61,765 nucleotides of DNA from Bacteroidales bacterium (GCA_004554255.1 SFNC01000001.1:1-61765); one strand, 5' to 3'; positions 43,858-53,374 are shown, numbered from the stretch's first letter. Numbers and translations are program-made. Notes: generated by a model from the letters alone, not told the origin.

Positions 43858-44886
43858 ATGTCACTCTTTGAAAAACTTACGGCCAACGCGCGCGCAAACC
43901 GCCAGCGCATCGTCCTCCCCGAGGGCACAGAGCCGCGTACACTGAAAGCAGCCGACCACATCCTTGCCGACAAGCTTGCCGAGATAATCCTGATTGGTGA
44001 CCCCGACGCCATCAACCGCATGGCCGCCGAGATGAACCTCTCGCACATTAACGAGGCCGTTATTGTCAACCCCGCCGACGAGGCTGTAATTGACCGCTAT
44101 GCACCATTGTATTACGAACTGCGCAAAAGTAAGGGCATCACAGAGATGGAAGCGCGCCTCACCGCCGCAAATCCGCTGTATCTGGGCTGCCTGATTGTAA
44201 AGGCCGGTGATGCCGACGGCCAGGTGGCCGGCGCCATGAACACCACCGCCAATGTGCTGCGCGCAGCCTTCCAGATTATCAAGACCCGCCCGGGCATCAG
44301 CGTTGTCAGCGGCGCTTTTGTAATGCTTTTACCCAAAGATGTGAACTACGGCACCAACGGACTGCTGGTATTTGCCGACTGCGCCGTTGTCCCCGACCCC
44401 AACGCCGAGGAACTGGCACAGATAGCCGTGGCCTCGGCACAGACCGCCCGCGACATCGCCGGCATAGAGCCGCGCGTGGCTATCCTGAGCTTCTCCACAA
44501 AGGGCTCGGCCAAGCACGAGCGCGTGGACAAGGTCATTGAAGCCACACGTATCGCCCACGAGCTGGCCCCGGATCTGATTCTGGACGGCGAGCTGCAGGC
44601 CGACGCCGCAATAGTGCCGGACGTGGCCGCACTGAAGGCGCCCAACTCGCCGCTGTCAGGACGCGCAAACGTGCTCGTTTTCCCATCGCTGGAAGTTGGC
44701 AACATCGCCTATAAACTCACTCAGCGTTTAGGCAACGTGCAGGCTGTAGGCCCGGTTCTGCAGGGACTCGCCGCTCCCGTAAACGACCTGAGCCGCGGAG
44801 CATTCCCCGAAGATATCTACAAGACGATTATCATCACCGCAAACCAGGCTATTGGCGCAAAAGAGGCTCTGGATAAAAAAATCTGA
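43858..44886 (+). CDS. pta: Phosphate acetyltransferase
   Basis: 342 residues: the compact Pta without the N-terminal DRTGG regulatory region. It converts acetyl-CoA and phosphate to acetyl phosphate. Signatures: RIVLPEGTEPRTLKAAD at the start, MEARLTAANPLYLGCLIVKAGDADGQVAGAM, GTNGLLVFADCAVVPDPNAEELAQIA and PDVAALKAPNSPLSGRANVLVFPSLEVGNIAYKL. Together with ackA 45 bases downstream it makes ATP and acetate, a main fermentation route. Confidence 0.97.
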   Translation: MSLFEKLTANARANRQRIVLPEGTEPRTLKAADHILADKLAEIILIGDPDAINRMAAEMNLSHINEAVIVNPADEAVIDRYAPLYYELRKSKGITEMEARLTAANPLYLGCLIVKAGDADGQVAGAMNTTANVLRAAFQIIKTRPGISVVSGAFVMLLPKDVNYGTNGLLVFADCAVVPDPNAEELAQIAVASAQTARDIAGIEPRVAILSFSTKGSAKHERVDKVIEATRIAHELAPDLILDGELQADAAIVPDVAALKAPNSPLSGRANVLVFPSLEVGNIAYKLTQRLGNVQAVGPVLQGLAAPVNDLSRGAFPEDIYKTIIITANQAIGAKEALDKKI

Positions 44887-44930
44887 GCAATAGTATTAAT
44901 TATCCCCAAATAAAAATCAATCATATTCAC

Positions 44931-46133
44931 ATGAAAATTCTGGTACTTAACTGCGGCAGCAGTTCTGCAAAATACAAACTCATTGACACCGCCGACGAGA
45001 AAGTCCTCGCTGAAGGCGGCGTGGAGAAAATCGGCCTGAAAGACGGCTTTATAAAGTATAAAAAAGCCGATGGCAGCAAGGCTGTCACAGAGCTTGGACA
45101 CATAGACCACAAGGGCGCCGTTGAGGCTATCCTGCGCCAGCTTACCGACCCCGTGGACGGCTGTATCAATGGTTTTGACGAGATTGACGCCGTGGGACAC
45201 CGCCTGGTACACGGCGGCGAAAAATTCAGCCACAGCGTTCTTATCACCGACGAGGTCAAGGACATGGTACGCGACTGCTACGACCTGGCTCCCCTGCACA
45301 ACCCCGCGAACATGACCGGCGTGGAAGCTATTGACGCTCTGATGCCCGGCATCCCCCAGGTGGGCGTTTTCGACACCGCTTTCCACCAGACCATGCCCGC
45401 AAAAAGCTTTATGTACGCTCTGCCCTACAAGTACTATGCCGAGGACGGCGTGCGCCGCTACGGCTTCCACGGCACCAGCCACCGCTATGTAAGTCAGCGC
45501 GTGGCAGAAATGCTGGGCGTGGATATCGCCGACAAGAAAATAATCACCTGCCACATCGGCAACGGCGCCTCCATCACTGCTGTGGAGGGCGGAAAGAGCG
45601 TTGACACATCAATGGGTCTGACTCCCACCGAGGGCCTGATGATGGGCACACGCGTGGGCGATGTCGACCCCGGTGCGTTGGTATACCTGATGCTCAAGCA
45701 CAACCTCTCGGCCGACGACCTGCAGAAGATAATCCAGAAAGAAAGCGGAATGCTGGGCGTGACCGAAATCTCCAACGACATGCGCGAGATAGAGGCTGCC
45801 GTTAACGCCGGCAACGAGCGCGCCAAGATGGGCCTGGAAATGTACGAACAGCGCATCACCAAATACATCGGAGCATACGCTGCCGAAATGGGTGGCGTGG
45901 ACATTATCGTATTCACCGGCGGTGTCGGCGAGAACCAGACCGGACTGCGTGCCGATGTCTGCAAGCCCCTCGCCTTCATGGGCGTGGAGATTGACGCCGA
46001 GCTCAACGCCACCCTCCGCGGCCGCGAAGCCGTTATATCCACTCCGGCATCAAAGGTTGTTGTGGCCGTAGTTCCTACCGACGAGGAACTCATGATTGCC
46101 CGCGACACCCGCGACATTGTGGAAAAACTGTAA
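44931..46133 (+). CDS. ackA: Acetate kinase
   Basis: 400 residues, normal length. It turns acetyl phosphate plus ADP into acetate plus ATP. Signatures: VLNCGSSSAKYKL at the start, HRLVHGGEKF, FDTAFHQTMPAKSFMYALP, RRYGFHGTSHRYV, ITCHIGNGASITAVEGGKSVDTSMGLTPTEGLMMGTR and DIIVFTGGVGENQ. It forms an operon with pta. A C11 peptidase gene starts 39 bases downstream. Confidence 0.98.
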   Translation: MKILVLNCGSSSAKYKLIDTADEKVLAEGGVEKIGLKDGFIKYKKADGSKAVTELGHIDHKGAVEAILRQLTDPVDGCINGFDEIDAVGHRLVHGGEKFSHSVLITDEVKDMVRDCYDLAPLHNPANMTGVEAIDALMPGIPQVGVFDTAFHQTMPAKSFMYALPYKYYAEDGVRRYGFHGTSHRYVSQRVAEMLGVDIADKKIITCHIGNGASITAVEGGKSVDTSMGLTPTEGLMMGTRVGDVDPGALVYLMLKHNLSADDLQKIIQKESGMLGVTEISNDMREIEAAVNAGNERAKMGLEMYEQRITKYIGAYAAEMGGVDIIVFTGGVGENQTGLRADVCKPLAFMGVEIDAELNATLRGREAVISTPASKVVVAVVPTDEELMIARDTRDIVEKL

Positions 46134-46172
46134 TCCTGACAACACTTAACCACGTTGTCACTCTCCTGTAAC

Positions 46173-47399
46173 ATGATAAAATATCTAAGAATCCTTGCAT
46201 GCGTGGCGGCGGCTATCGCCGTCACGGCATGCGGAGTTTCCGGCAACGACGAGCCTGACATCCCTCCCACACCCGTCAATCCCGACCCCGTAAACACTAC
46301 GGTGCTTGTGTACATGGCTGCCTCCAACAGCCTTGGCGTACAGAAAAACGACAGCATGGACATCCGCGAGATGCAGGAAGCAGCTCGCGCCGGACACTTT
46401 AACGGCAACCGTCTGCTCGTATATCACGCCGGTTATCAGACACCGCAGACTCTCAGCGAAATCACATCCGACGGCAAAATTGTACGCCTTAAGGAATACT
46501 CCGACGACGGCCTCACCAGCATTCATTCCGCAAGAATGAAAAAAGTTATCGCCGACGCCAAAACTACCGCTCCGTCCAACAAATTCGGACTCATACTCTG
46601 GAGCCACGGCGACGGATGGCTGCAGAACGGCTTTGACGACAAAACACTCGAGACCACTCCCTCCGCCAACAACGGCTTTGTCCACAAACCCCTTGCCTAC
46701 GGCTGGGGCGAGGAAAACTCTCGCAAAATGAAAATCACCACACTGGCCCGCACCCTGGAACAGGTGGGACAGCTGGATTTTGTGTACTTCGACTGTTGCT
46801 ACATGGCCTCTGTGGAGGTCGCATACGAAATGCGCAAGGCCACGCCATACATCGTGGGCAGTGTCATCGAACTGCCGGCCGAAGGTATGCCGTACAACAA
46901 GACACTGCAATACCTTTTCAAGACCTCCGGCCCGGACCTTGTTGCCGCAGCAACTACCACTTTTGACCATTTTGACCAGATGCGCGGCGAAGACCGCACC
47001 TGCGCGATGTCGGTAATACGCACCGCCGGGCTGGAAAATCTTGCCAAAAAGACTCTTGAGGTATATCAGTCCGGCATATTTAACTCTTATAACGGATATG
47101 AGCCTCAGCCGTTTATGACTTCTGCCAACTGTTATTTCTTTGACTTGGCCGATTATGTGCAGAAATTTGCCGATTTTCGCGCTCCACAGCTTAAAGAAGA
47201 GTGGCAAAAGGCATTTGACGATACCGTAATCTTCTCGCGCGCGACACCTTATATATGGAATCGCGTGAGCCTTGACCGCTGTAACGGCCTGTCCACATTC
47301 CTGCTCAACGACGAACAGACTGCGATAAACAGCCTGTATTACACCCTGTCGTGGTACGCGGATGTTGCTAACCGGCTTATACCACCGGAAGTTGATTAA
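46173..47399 (+). CDS. Clostripain-family (C11) cysteine peptidase lipoprotein
   Basis: 408 residues. Lipoprotein signal with Cys20 in AVTAC, then a Pro/Asp linker. The C11 catalytic dyad is visible: His145 in LILWSHGDGW and Cys209 in VYFDCCYMASVEVAYEMR. VLVYMAASNSLG is the first strand. C11 enzymes cut after Arg or Lys and in gut bacteria can activate or trim host and bacterial surface proteins. An outer-membrane lipoprotein with this domain is a plausible surface protease. The ATG is at 46173; the earlier frame would not give the signal peptide. It is followed by mscS after 21 bases. Confidence 0.92.
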   Translation: MIKYLRILACVAAAIAVTACGVSGNDEPDIPPTPVNPDPVNTTVLVYMAASNSLGVQKNDSMDIREMQEAARAGHFNGNRLLVYHAGYQTPQTLSEITSDGKIVRLKEYSDDGLTSIHSARMKKVIADAKTTAPSNKFGLILWSHGDGWLQNGFDDKTLETTPSANNGFVHKPLAYGWGEENSRKMKITTLARTLEQVGQLDFVYFDCCYMASVEVAYEMRKATPYIVGSVIELPAEGMPYNKTLQYLFKTSGPDLVAAATTTFDHFDQMRGEDRTCAMSVIRTAGLENLAKKTLEVYQSGIFNSYNGYEPQPFMTSANCYFFDLADYVQKFADFRAPQLKEEWQKAFDDTVIFSRATPYIWNRVSLDRCNGLSTFLLNDEQTAINSLYYTLSWYADVANRLIPPEVD

Positions 47400-47420
47400 A
47401 ATAACTCAATACACCATTTA

Positions 47421-48398
47421 ATGATACTCCTACAGAACCCGTTGACTGCCAACGACTCCATTCCGGCTGTCGCCGAGAAAGCCGCGTCCCTGAAATCTCT
47501 ACCGCTTGACGCTTTTCTGGAGCAGCTGGTGCAGAAGCTCATACACTTCGGCATAAATATTGGCATCGCCATCCTTGTTTTCTACTGTGGCAAGTTCATA
47601 ATCAGGAAATTGCACGGTCTGATGCACCGCATTTTCGTGAAGCGGCAAGTGGACGCCTCGCTCGCGACCTTCCTGCTCAGTATGGTGCAGATTGTCCTCT
47701 ATTTCATCCTGATTGTCACCATAGTAGGCATACTCGGAATAGAGACATCTTCGTTCATCGCGCTGTTCGCATCGGCCGGCGTGGCACTCGGTATGGCACT
47801 GAGCGGCACCCTGCAGAACTTTGCCGGCGGCGTACTGATTCTTCTGCTCAAGCCCTACAAGGTGGGCGACTACATTGAAGCTCAGGGGTTTGCAGGAACC
47901 GTCAGCGAGATTCAGATTTTCTCTACAATAATCACCACGCCGGACAACAAGTCCATCCTCATCCCCAACGGCCCGCTGTCCACCGGCTCCATAAACAACT
48001 GGAGCAGAGAGGAATACCGCCGCGTGGACTGGACCATATCCATCAGCTACGGCGACAATGTGGAGAAAGCGACACAAGCCATCCTTGACATTCTGAATTC
48101 CGACCCCGCCATTGCCGAGCGCATGGCCGCCAAGGAGACGGTCCCGGAAGGCAAAGCGCCCATCACCAAAGCCGAAAAGCTGCAACTACACGGCATCAAG
48201 ACCGGAGACCGCTCGCCGGTGGTGGTACTTGACAGCCTGGGGGCATCCAGCGTAGACCTCAAAGCCCGCGCATGGGTGAAATCCGCCGACTACTGGACTG
48301 TTTACTACCGCATTAACGCCAGGATTTACAACGAATTGCCCGCTGCCGCCGGTTGCTCTTTCCCCTTCCCGCAAATGGATGTTCACGTAATCAAATAA
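47421..48398 (+). CDS. Small-conductance mechanosensitive channel (MscS family)
   Basis: 325 residues. An N-terminal helix and two more membrane helices (about 32-110) lead to the pore helix FASAGVALGMALSGTLQNFAGGVLILLLKPYKVGDYIE, rich in Gly and Ala as in MscS TM3, then the beta domain and C-terminal alpha/beta domain ending in PFPQMDVHVIK. It releases solutes under hypo-osmotic stress. An insert (VPEGKAPITKAEKLQLHGIKTGD) lies in the cytosolic cage. The AraC gene starts two bases after its stop. Confidence 0.93.
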   Translation: MILLQNPLTANDSIPAVAEKAASLKSLPLDAFLEQLVQKLIHFGINIGIAILVFYCGKFIIRKLHGLMHRIFVKRQVDASLATFLLSMVQIVLYFILIVTIVGILGIETSSFIALFASAGVALGMALSGTLQNFAGGVLILLLKPYKVGDYIEAQGFAGTVSEIQIFSTIITTPDNKSILIPNGPLSTGSINNWSREEYRRVDWTISISYGDNVEKATQAILDILNSDPAIAERMAAKETVPEGKAPITKAEKLQLHGIKTGDRSPVVVLDSLGASSVDLKARAWVKSADYWTVYYRINARIYNELPAAAGCSFPFPQMDVHVIK

Positions 48399-48400
48399 GT

Positions 48401-49312
48401 ATGGAAAACAGAGACAAACCCCTGGAGCTTAGCGAAATAGCCGATGCGTTGGAGGGAAAAGTAACCTTCTCGCGCATGTCGGACAACTACCTGTGTACGC
48501 GCTTCAACCGCAATCTAAAACACGGTTTCGAGTACATGGGCATCCCTAAACGTCTGAACTGCATCACGATAATGATCGTACGCCACGGCACGCTCAATGT
48601 GGAGGTGAACATGTTACCGTACCCCCTGCGCGCCAACAGCCTGCTGATAATAAACCCCGGCAGCCTGTTCAAAATCAGCTCCATAGACCCCGAGCGCCTC
48701 GACATTGCCATATTCTTTGTCTCGTCCAACTTCCTGTTGGACATAAACATAGACCTGAATGCGCTGAACATACGCTCGCTAATAGAAAAGCGTCGCCCCG
48801 CAGTGCGCCTCACTCCTGCCGAGACACAGAAACTGCTGAAGTATTTCGACCTAATGTATATACATACTCACGATGAAATAACACTCTTCAGCACCAACGT
48901 GGCACGCTCTGTCTGCGCCGCGATTTTCTACGAGCTTCTGCAGATAAACTACATGCGCATAAACCGTCATGCCGACGAGATTTCCGGCACACGACGGCGC
49001 TCCACCTACGTCCACGACTTCATGAGGCTGGTGCACTTCAATTATTCGCGCCACCGCACCCTCGCGTTTTACGCCGAAAAGCTTTTTATCTCTCCCAAAT
49101 ACCTCACCGTGCTGGTAAAAGAAGCCACGGGACGGTCTGCCACAGAGTGGATTGACGAGTTTGTGATTATCGAGGCGAAGAACCTGCTGCGTTTTTCCGG
49201 CAAAAACATCCAGCAGGTGGCATACGCCCTTAATTTCCCGAATCAGTCATCGTTCGGCAAATACTTCAAACGCCTTACCGGCATATCGCCCATGGCATAT
49301 CAGAAAAGCTGA
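48401..49312 (+). CDS. AraC-family transcriptional regulator
   Basis: 303 residues. The C-terminal AraC domain has two helix-turn-helix units: FYAEKLFISPKYLTVLVKEATGRSATEWIDEFVIIEAKNLL and VAYALNFPNQSSFGKYFKRLTGISPMAYQ. The N-terminal ~190 residues are a beta-rich sensor-like domain with no recognised ligand motif. It starts two bases after mscS and the acyltransferase follows three bases after its stop, so it probably belongs to their transcript and may regulate it. Its target cannot be told from sequence. Confidence 0.92.
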   Translation: MENRDKPLELSEIADALEGKVTFSRMSDNYLCTRFNRNLKHGFEYMGIPKRLNCITIMIVRHGTLNVEVNMLPYPLRANSLLIINPGSLFKISSIDPERLDIAIFFVSSNFLLDINIDLNALNIRSLIEKRRPAVRLTPAETQKLLKYFDLMYIHTHDEITLFSTNVARSVCAAIFYELLQINYMRINRHADEISGTRRRSTYVHDFMRLVHFNYSRHRTLAFYAEKLFISPKYLTVLVKEATGRSATEWIDEFVIIEAKNLLRFSGKNIQQVAYALNFPNQSSFGKYFKRLTGISPMAYQKS

Positions 49313-49315
49313 CCT

Positions 49316-50440
49316 ATGGCAGACATCCCCGCAGCGCCGCGCCGCAACACCGTAATCTCCATCTGCAAAGGCATTGCCATTATCCTGATGGTGATAGGCC
49401 ATGCCGAGGCACCGGACCTGCTAACCCGCGTCATCTACACCTTCCACATGCCGCTGTTTTTCATCACGGCGGGCTATTTCTTTACGGCGCATACGGCTGA
49501 CGACCCCTGGCGATTCACCGCCAAACGCTTCAAGGGCCTGTACATCCCGTTTATAAAATGGAGCATGATATTCCTGTTGCTGCACAATGTGTTTTTCCAC
49601 TTTGGCATACTAAACGAGACATACGGCAACTGGACCGGCGGCGTAACCCACCCCTACTCATGGAAAACCGCCGGAAGCCGCCTTATCCACATCTTTACGG
49701 ACATGAGCGGCTACGACGAATTCATAGCCGGAGCATTCTGGTTTTTCCGCGGGTTGCTGGTCGCCTCCCTGCTTTTCCTGGTCCTATACCGGCTGTTCGC
49801 CGCAAAAGGTCGCCTCAGCCATGTGCAGTGCGCCGCCCTCATCTGCATCGGCGCTGTGGCATTCACTGCGTTCCGCATTGCCGGAGGATACAAAATCTAC
49901 TTGATTCCCAACGGCGGAATGCGCGAGATATGGGGGCTGTTCTTCTTTGGAATAGGTGCCATCTACCGCCACTACGAGCCGCGGATACGCGAAAATTTCT
50001 GGCTCTTCCTATTCTATTTCGCCCTGATTTTCGGCGCCGGATACATGCACTTCAGCGGCATGAACAACAGCGGCAAGTTCCAGGACCTGTGGACGCTGCC
50101 GATAACCGGAACAGTGGGCTTCCTTATGGTGCATTATGCGGCAAAACTCCTTGACCGCAGACGCACCCGCCTGCGCGACATGCTCGTTTTCATCGGCGAC
50201 AACACCCTGTATATTCTTGTTTTCCACGTCCTCAGCTATAAGGTGGTATCGCTGATAAAGATATGGTACCACGGGCTGGAATGGGAGCAGATGGGATGCC
50301 ACATGGTGATACACGACTTCCGTGAGGACGGCTTCTGGATATGGTACTCCATCGCCGGTGTCGCGCTGCCTATCCTGGGCATACTTGCCTGGCGCCGCGG
50401 ACTGTCCCTGGGCCGCCGCCTCATCAAATCCCGCGCTTAG
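49316..50440 (+). CDS. Membrane acyltransferase family 3 (fucose acetyltransferase-like)
   Basis: 374 residues with about ten membrane helices. N-terminal ISICKGIAIILMVIGHAEAPDLLTRVIYTFHMPLFFITAGYFF carries the family signature, including the His and R/F motif. This family transfers acetyl groups to sugars of LPS, capsule or peptidoglycan, as in OafA or NolL. The final region is a basic tail (RRGLSLGRRLIKSRA). It is the last gene before the shared terminator. Whether it O-acetylates a surface polysaccharide under AraC control is inference. Confidence 0.92.
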   Translation: MADIPAAPRRNTVISICKGIAIILMVIGHAEAPDLLTRVIYTFHMPLFFITAGYFFTAHTADDPWRFTAKRFKGLYIPFIKWSMIFLLLHNVFFHFGILNETYGNWTGGVTHPYSWKTAGSRLIHIFTDMSGYDEFIAGAFWFFRGLLVASLLFLVLYRLFAAKGRLSHVQCAALICIGAVAFTAFRIAGGYKIYLIPNGGMREIWGLFFFGIGAIYRHYEPRIRENFWLFLFYFALIFGAGYMHFSGMNNSGKFQDLWTLPITGTVGFLMVHYAAKLLDRRRTRLRDMLVFIGDNTLYILVFHVLSYKVVSLIKIWYHGLEWEQMGCHMVIHDFREDGFWIWYSIAGVALPILGILAWRRGLSLGRRLIKSRA

Positions 50441-50485
50441 ACCCACCGACTTTTTAAGCACCATTTATTACAGACTTTTACGGCT

Positions 50486-50539
50486 GCCATCAAATAATAA
50501 AGCCCCGCACCGATGTGCAGGGCTTTATTATTTGATGGC
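50486..50539. terminator. Long bidirectional terminator between acyltransferase and pnp
   Basis: A perfect 20-bp stem (50486-50505 with 50520-50539) continues after one mismatch by four more pairs around the loop CGAT. Both ends are A/T-rich and give T runs. It lies between convergent genes. Confidence 0.9.
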
Positions 50540-50546
50540 CGGCGGA

Positions 50547-52799
50547 TTAGTCCTCGTTGTGGCGGGGGCCATTGTCGCGGCGGGGACGGTCGCCATCGCG
50601 GCGGGGTCCGTTGTCGCGGCGGGGACGGTCGCCATCACGGCGGGGACGGTCAGAACGCTCGCGGCGCTGGGGCTCTACCCAACCCTCGGGTTTGGGAAGA
50701 AGAGCGCGCATAGACAGACGGAACTTACCGGTTTTCTTGTCCACTTCCAGGAGTTTAACCTCCACTTCGTCGCCCTCTTTCAGGCCCGAAGCCTCCATGT
50801 CGGGAAGACGCTCCCAGGAGATTTCGCTGATGTGGAGAAGGCCGTCGCGGTTAGGCATGAACTCAACGAATGCGCCGAAGTCCATGATGGAACGCACTTT
50901 ACCTTTGTAGATTTTGCCTTCCTCGGGGAGCTCAACGATAGCGTTGATCATCTCAAGAGCCTTGTCGATGGACGCCTTGTTGGTGCCGGCAACCTCAATG
51001 TAGCCGCCTTCGTCGATTTCGTCAATCGAAACAGTAGCACCTGAAGCCTCCTGGATGCCCTGGATAACCTTTCCGCCCGGGCCGATAACAGCACCGATAA
51101 GCTCTTTGGGGATGGTCATAGTAACGATGCGGGGAACATGCGGACGGTAGTCCTCGCGAGCCTCGGGGATGGTTGCCTCGATGATGTTGAGGATGTGCAT
51201 GCGGCCGTCACGTGCCTGATTGAGAGCGCGTTCCAGAATCTCGTAGCTGAGACCGTCGCACTTGATATCCATCTGGGTTGCGGTGATACCGTCGCGGGTA
51301 CCGGTAACCTTGAAGTCCATGTCGCCGAGGTGGTCCTCATCACCGAGAATATCGGACAGGATAGCGTATTTTGAGCTTTCTGTGTCTGTGATAAGACCCA
51401 TTGCGATACCGCTCACGGGCTTTTTCATCTTGACACCGGCGTCAAGCAGTGCCAGAGTACCGGCGCAGACGGTAGCCATAGAAGACGAACCGTTGCTCTC
51501 CAGGATATCGCTGACTACGCGGCAGGTGTAGGGGAAATCATCCGGGAACATGCGCTTGAGCGCGCGGTGTGCCAGATTGCCGTGGCCGATTTCGCGACGA
51601 CCTACACCGCGCTGTGCCTTGGCCTCGCCGGTTGAGAAGGGAGGGAAGTTGTAGTGGAGCAGGAAGCGCTCGCGGCCTTGGTTGAGCACATCGTCGAGGA
51701 TTTTCTCGTCAAGTTTGGTGCCGAGAGTCACAGTAGAGAGCGACTGGGTCTCACCGCGGGTGAATACAGCCGACCCGTGAGGGCCGGGCAGATAGCCTAC
51801 CTCGCACCAGATGGGGCGGATTTCGGTGGTCTTGCGGCCGTCCAGACGGATGCCTTCGTCGAGGATGCAGCGACGTACGGCTTCCTTCTCTACATCGTGA
51901 TAATAGCGTTTTACCAGGGGAGTCTTTTCGTCCTTCTCTTCCTCGGGGAGAGCGTCGATATACTCCTGGCAGATAGCGTCGAAGCTATCCTGGCGCCAGT
52001 GCTTGTCGGCGCAACCGGCCTTGGCGATTGCATAAGCCTTGTCGTAGCATTTAGCCTTGACATCGGCGCGGAGTTCCTCGTCGTTAACCTCGTGGCAGTA
52101 CTCGCGTTTTGTCTCGGCATTGGCCTCTTTTGCGAGTTCGATCTGTGCCAGGCACTGTTCCTTGATGGCGGCGTGTGCGGTTTTGAGAGCCTCGAGGAGT
52201 TCTGCCTCGGAAACCTCGTTCATTTCGCCTTCCACCATCATGATATTTTCATAAGTAGCGCCGACCATGAGTTCCATGTCGGCGTTCTCAAGCTGCTCGA
52301 AAGTGGGGTTGATAACGAATTCGCCGTTGATGCGAGCTACGCGAACTTCGCTGATGGGACCATTGAAGGGGATGTCGCTGACAGCTATGGCTGCTGAGGC
52401 AGCAAGACCGGCAAGAGCGTCGGGCATGTCTACGCCGTCGGACGAATATAAGGTGATGTTGACAAAAGTATCAGCGTGATAATTGTCAGGGAAAAGCGGA
52501 CGGAGCACGCGGTCCACCAGACGTGAGGTGAGGATTTCGTAATCGTTGGCGCGTCCTTCGCGTTTCAGGAAACCGCCGGGGAAACGTCCGGCAGCGGAAA
52601 ATTTCTCTTTGTATTCAACTTGGAGGGGCATGAAATCGACGCCCTCGCCGGCTTCTTTAGCCGAAACAACAGTTGCGAGGAGCATCGTATTTCCCATTCG
52701 CAACTCTACCGCTCCATCAGCCTGCTTGGCGAGTTTGCCGGTTTCCAGAGTAATCTCTCGGCCGTCGGCAAGGGTGATGGTTTTTTTGATTGGATTCAT
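50547..52799 (-). CDS. pnp: Polyribonucleotide nucleotidyltransferase (PNPase)
   Basis: 750 residues. Phosphorolytic 3'-5' exoribonuclease. Two RNase PH domains are separated by a helical part, then a KH domain (IGPGGKVIQGIQEASGATVSI) and an S1 domain (GKIYKGKVRSIMDFGAFVEFMPNRDGLLHISEI). FFSAAGRFPGGFLKREGR-type and SSMATVCAGTLALLDAG segments mark the catalytic cores. The tail repeats PRRDGDRPRRDNG units; it is Arg- and Asp-rich, likely RNA-binding and disordered. Own promoter. It is not next to rpsO here. Confidence 0.97.
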   Translation of the reverse strand: MNPIKKTITLADGREITLETGKLAKQADGAVELRMGNTMLLATVVSAKEAGEGVDFMPLQVEYKEKFSAAGRFPGGFLKREGRANDYEILTSRLVDRVLRPLFPDNYHADTFVNITLYSSDGVDMPDALAGLAASAAIAVSDIPFNGPISEVRVARINGEFVINPTFEQLENADMELMVGATYENIMMVEGEMNEVSEAELLEALKTAHAAIKEQCLAQIELAKEANAETKREYCHEVNDEELRADVKAKCYDKAYAIAKAGCADKHWRQDSFDAICQEYIDALPEEEKDEKTPLVKRYYHDVEKEAVRRCILDEGIRLDGRKTTEIRPIWCEVGYLPGPHGSAVFTRGETQSLSTVTLGTKLDEKILDDVLNQGRERFLLHYNFPPFSTGEAKAQRGVGRREIGHGNLAHRALKRMFPDDFPYTCRVVSDILESNGSSSMATVCAGTLALLDAGVKMKKPVSGIAMGLITDTESSKYAILSDILGDEDHLGDMDFKVTGTRDGITATQMDIKCDGLSYEILERALNQARDGRMHILNIIEATIPEAREDYRPHVPRIVTMTIPKELIGAVIGPGGKVIQGIQEASGATVSIDEIDEGGYIEVAGTNKASIDKALEMINAIVELPEEGKIYKGKVRSIMDFGAFVEFMPNRDGLLHISEISWERLPDMEASGLKEGDEVEVKLLEVDKKTGKFRLSMRALLPKPEGWVEPQRRERSDRPRRDGDRPRRDNGPRRDGDRPRRDNGPRHNED
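50557..50660 (-). repeat. Tandem repeat encoding the PNPase Arg-rich tail
   Basis: The 3' part of pnp holds about three near-identical units of 36-39 bases (GTTGTCGCGGCGGGGACGG core on the plus strand), translating as DRPRRDG/DRPRRDN and DNGPRRDG. Inside the frame, gain or loss of 12 or 13 codons would lengthen or shorten the tail. Confidence 0.8.
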
Positions 52800-52851
52800 A
52801 AAAATATCTGAAAAGTAATAGTGATTTTTCTATTTTTCGCTAATAAACGTG

Positions 52852-52883
52852 CAAAGGTACGAAAAATCCGTGACATCCACACA
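52852..52883 (-). promoter_or_regulatory. Promoter of pnp
   Basis: On the minus strand TACCTTTG (52859-52852) with a weak TGTG at the -33 position, 20 bases upstream. The ATG is about 50 bases away. Confidence 0.7.
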
Positions 52884-52936
52884 GTTATGTGTGTTAATTT
52901 AACTTATATTACAACATTCCCGGGCCGTTTCACACA

Positions 52937-52971
52937 GTTTCGGCCACACATGGCAGATGTGCGGCCGAAAC
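52937..52971 (-). terminator. Hairpin after trxA
   Basis: A 15-bp stem with one G-T pair (GTTTCGGCCGCACAT with ATGTGTGGCCGAAAC) and a five-base loop, 22 bases after the thioredoxin stop on the minus strand. There is no good T run, so termination efficiency is uncertain. Confidence 0.6.
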
Positions 52972-52993
52972 ATGACTGTTATACGGATGATGC

Positions 52994-53311
52994 TCAGAGG
53001 GCTATCAGCTCCTCGATTTTCTCTCTGAGGGTGTCCTCGGTCTGCGAGCCGGTAAGGCGGATGGCGGTCTTCTCTCCGTTCTTGAAGAAGAGGATGGTGG
53101 GGAGTGCCATTATGCGGTTGTCGGAGGCGAAGTCGGACTCGTCGTCACAATTGTATTTTCCGATAACCACGCGGCCTTCATATTCGGCAGCGAGGGCATC
53201 TACGATGGGTGCCATAGCGCGGCAGGGGCCACACCATGTTGCCCAAAAGTCAACAACAACGGGCTTTCCCGATGCGATAATTTCTGCGATGTTTTGGTCT
53301 GTGAATTGCAT
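52994..53311 (-). CDS. trxA: Thioredoxin
   Basis: 105 residues, typical thioredoxin. WCGPC active site at 26-30 and the cis-proline in MALPTILFFKNGEK. It reduces protein disulfides in the cytoplasm. Start at Met of MQFTDQ; the longer frame adds a non-conserved stretch. Last gene of the dnaE cluster: dnaE ends 63 bases before, with an imperfect hairpin (53335-53362) between the two that may attenuate or stabilise transcript. Confidence 0.97.
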   Translation of the reverse strand: MQFTDQNIAEIIASGKPVVVDFWATWCGPCRAMAPIVDALAAEYEGRVVIGKYNCDDESDFASDNRIMALPTILFFKNGEKTAIRLTGSQTEDTLREKIEELIAL

Positions 53312-53374
53312 GATGTTAACTAAGTGTTTTAAATGGCAAGGCAAACCGTTTTTGCCATTGCCTGTATTTTTGAT

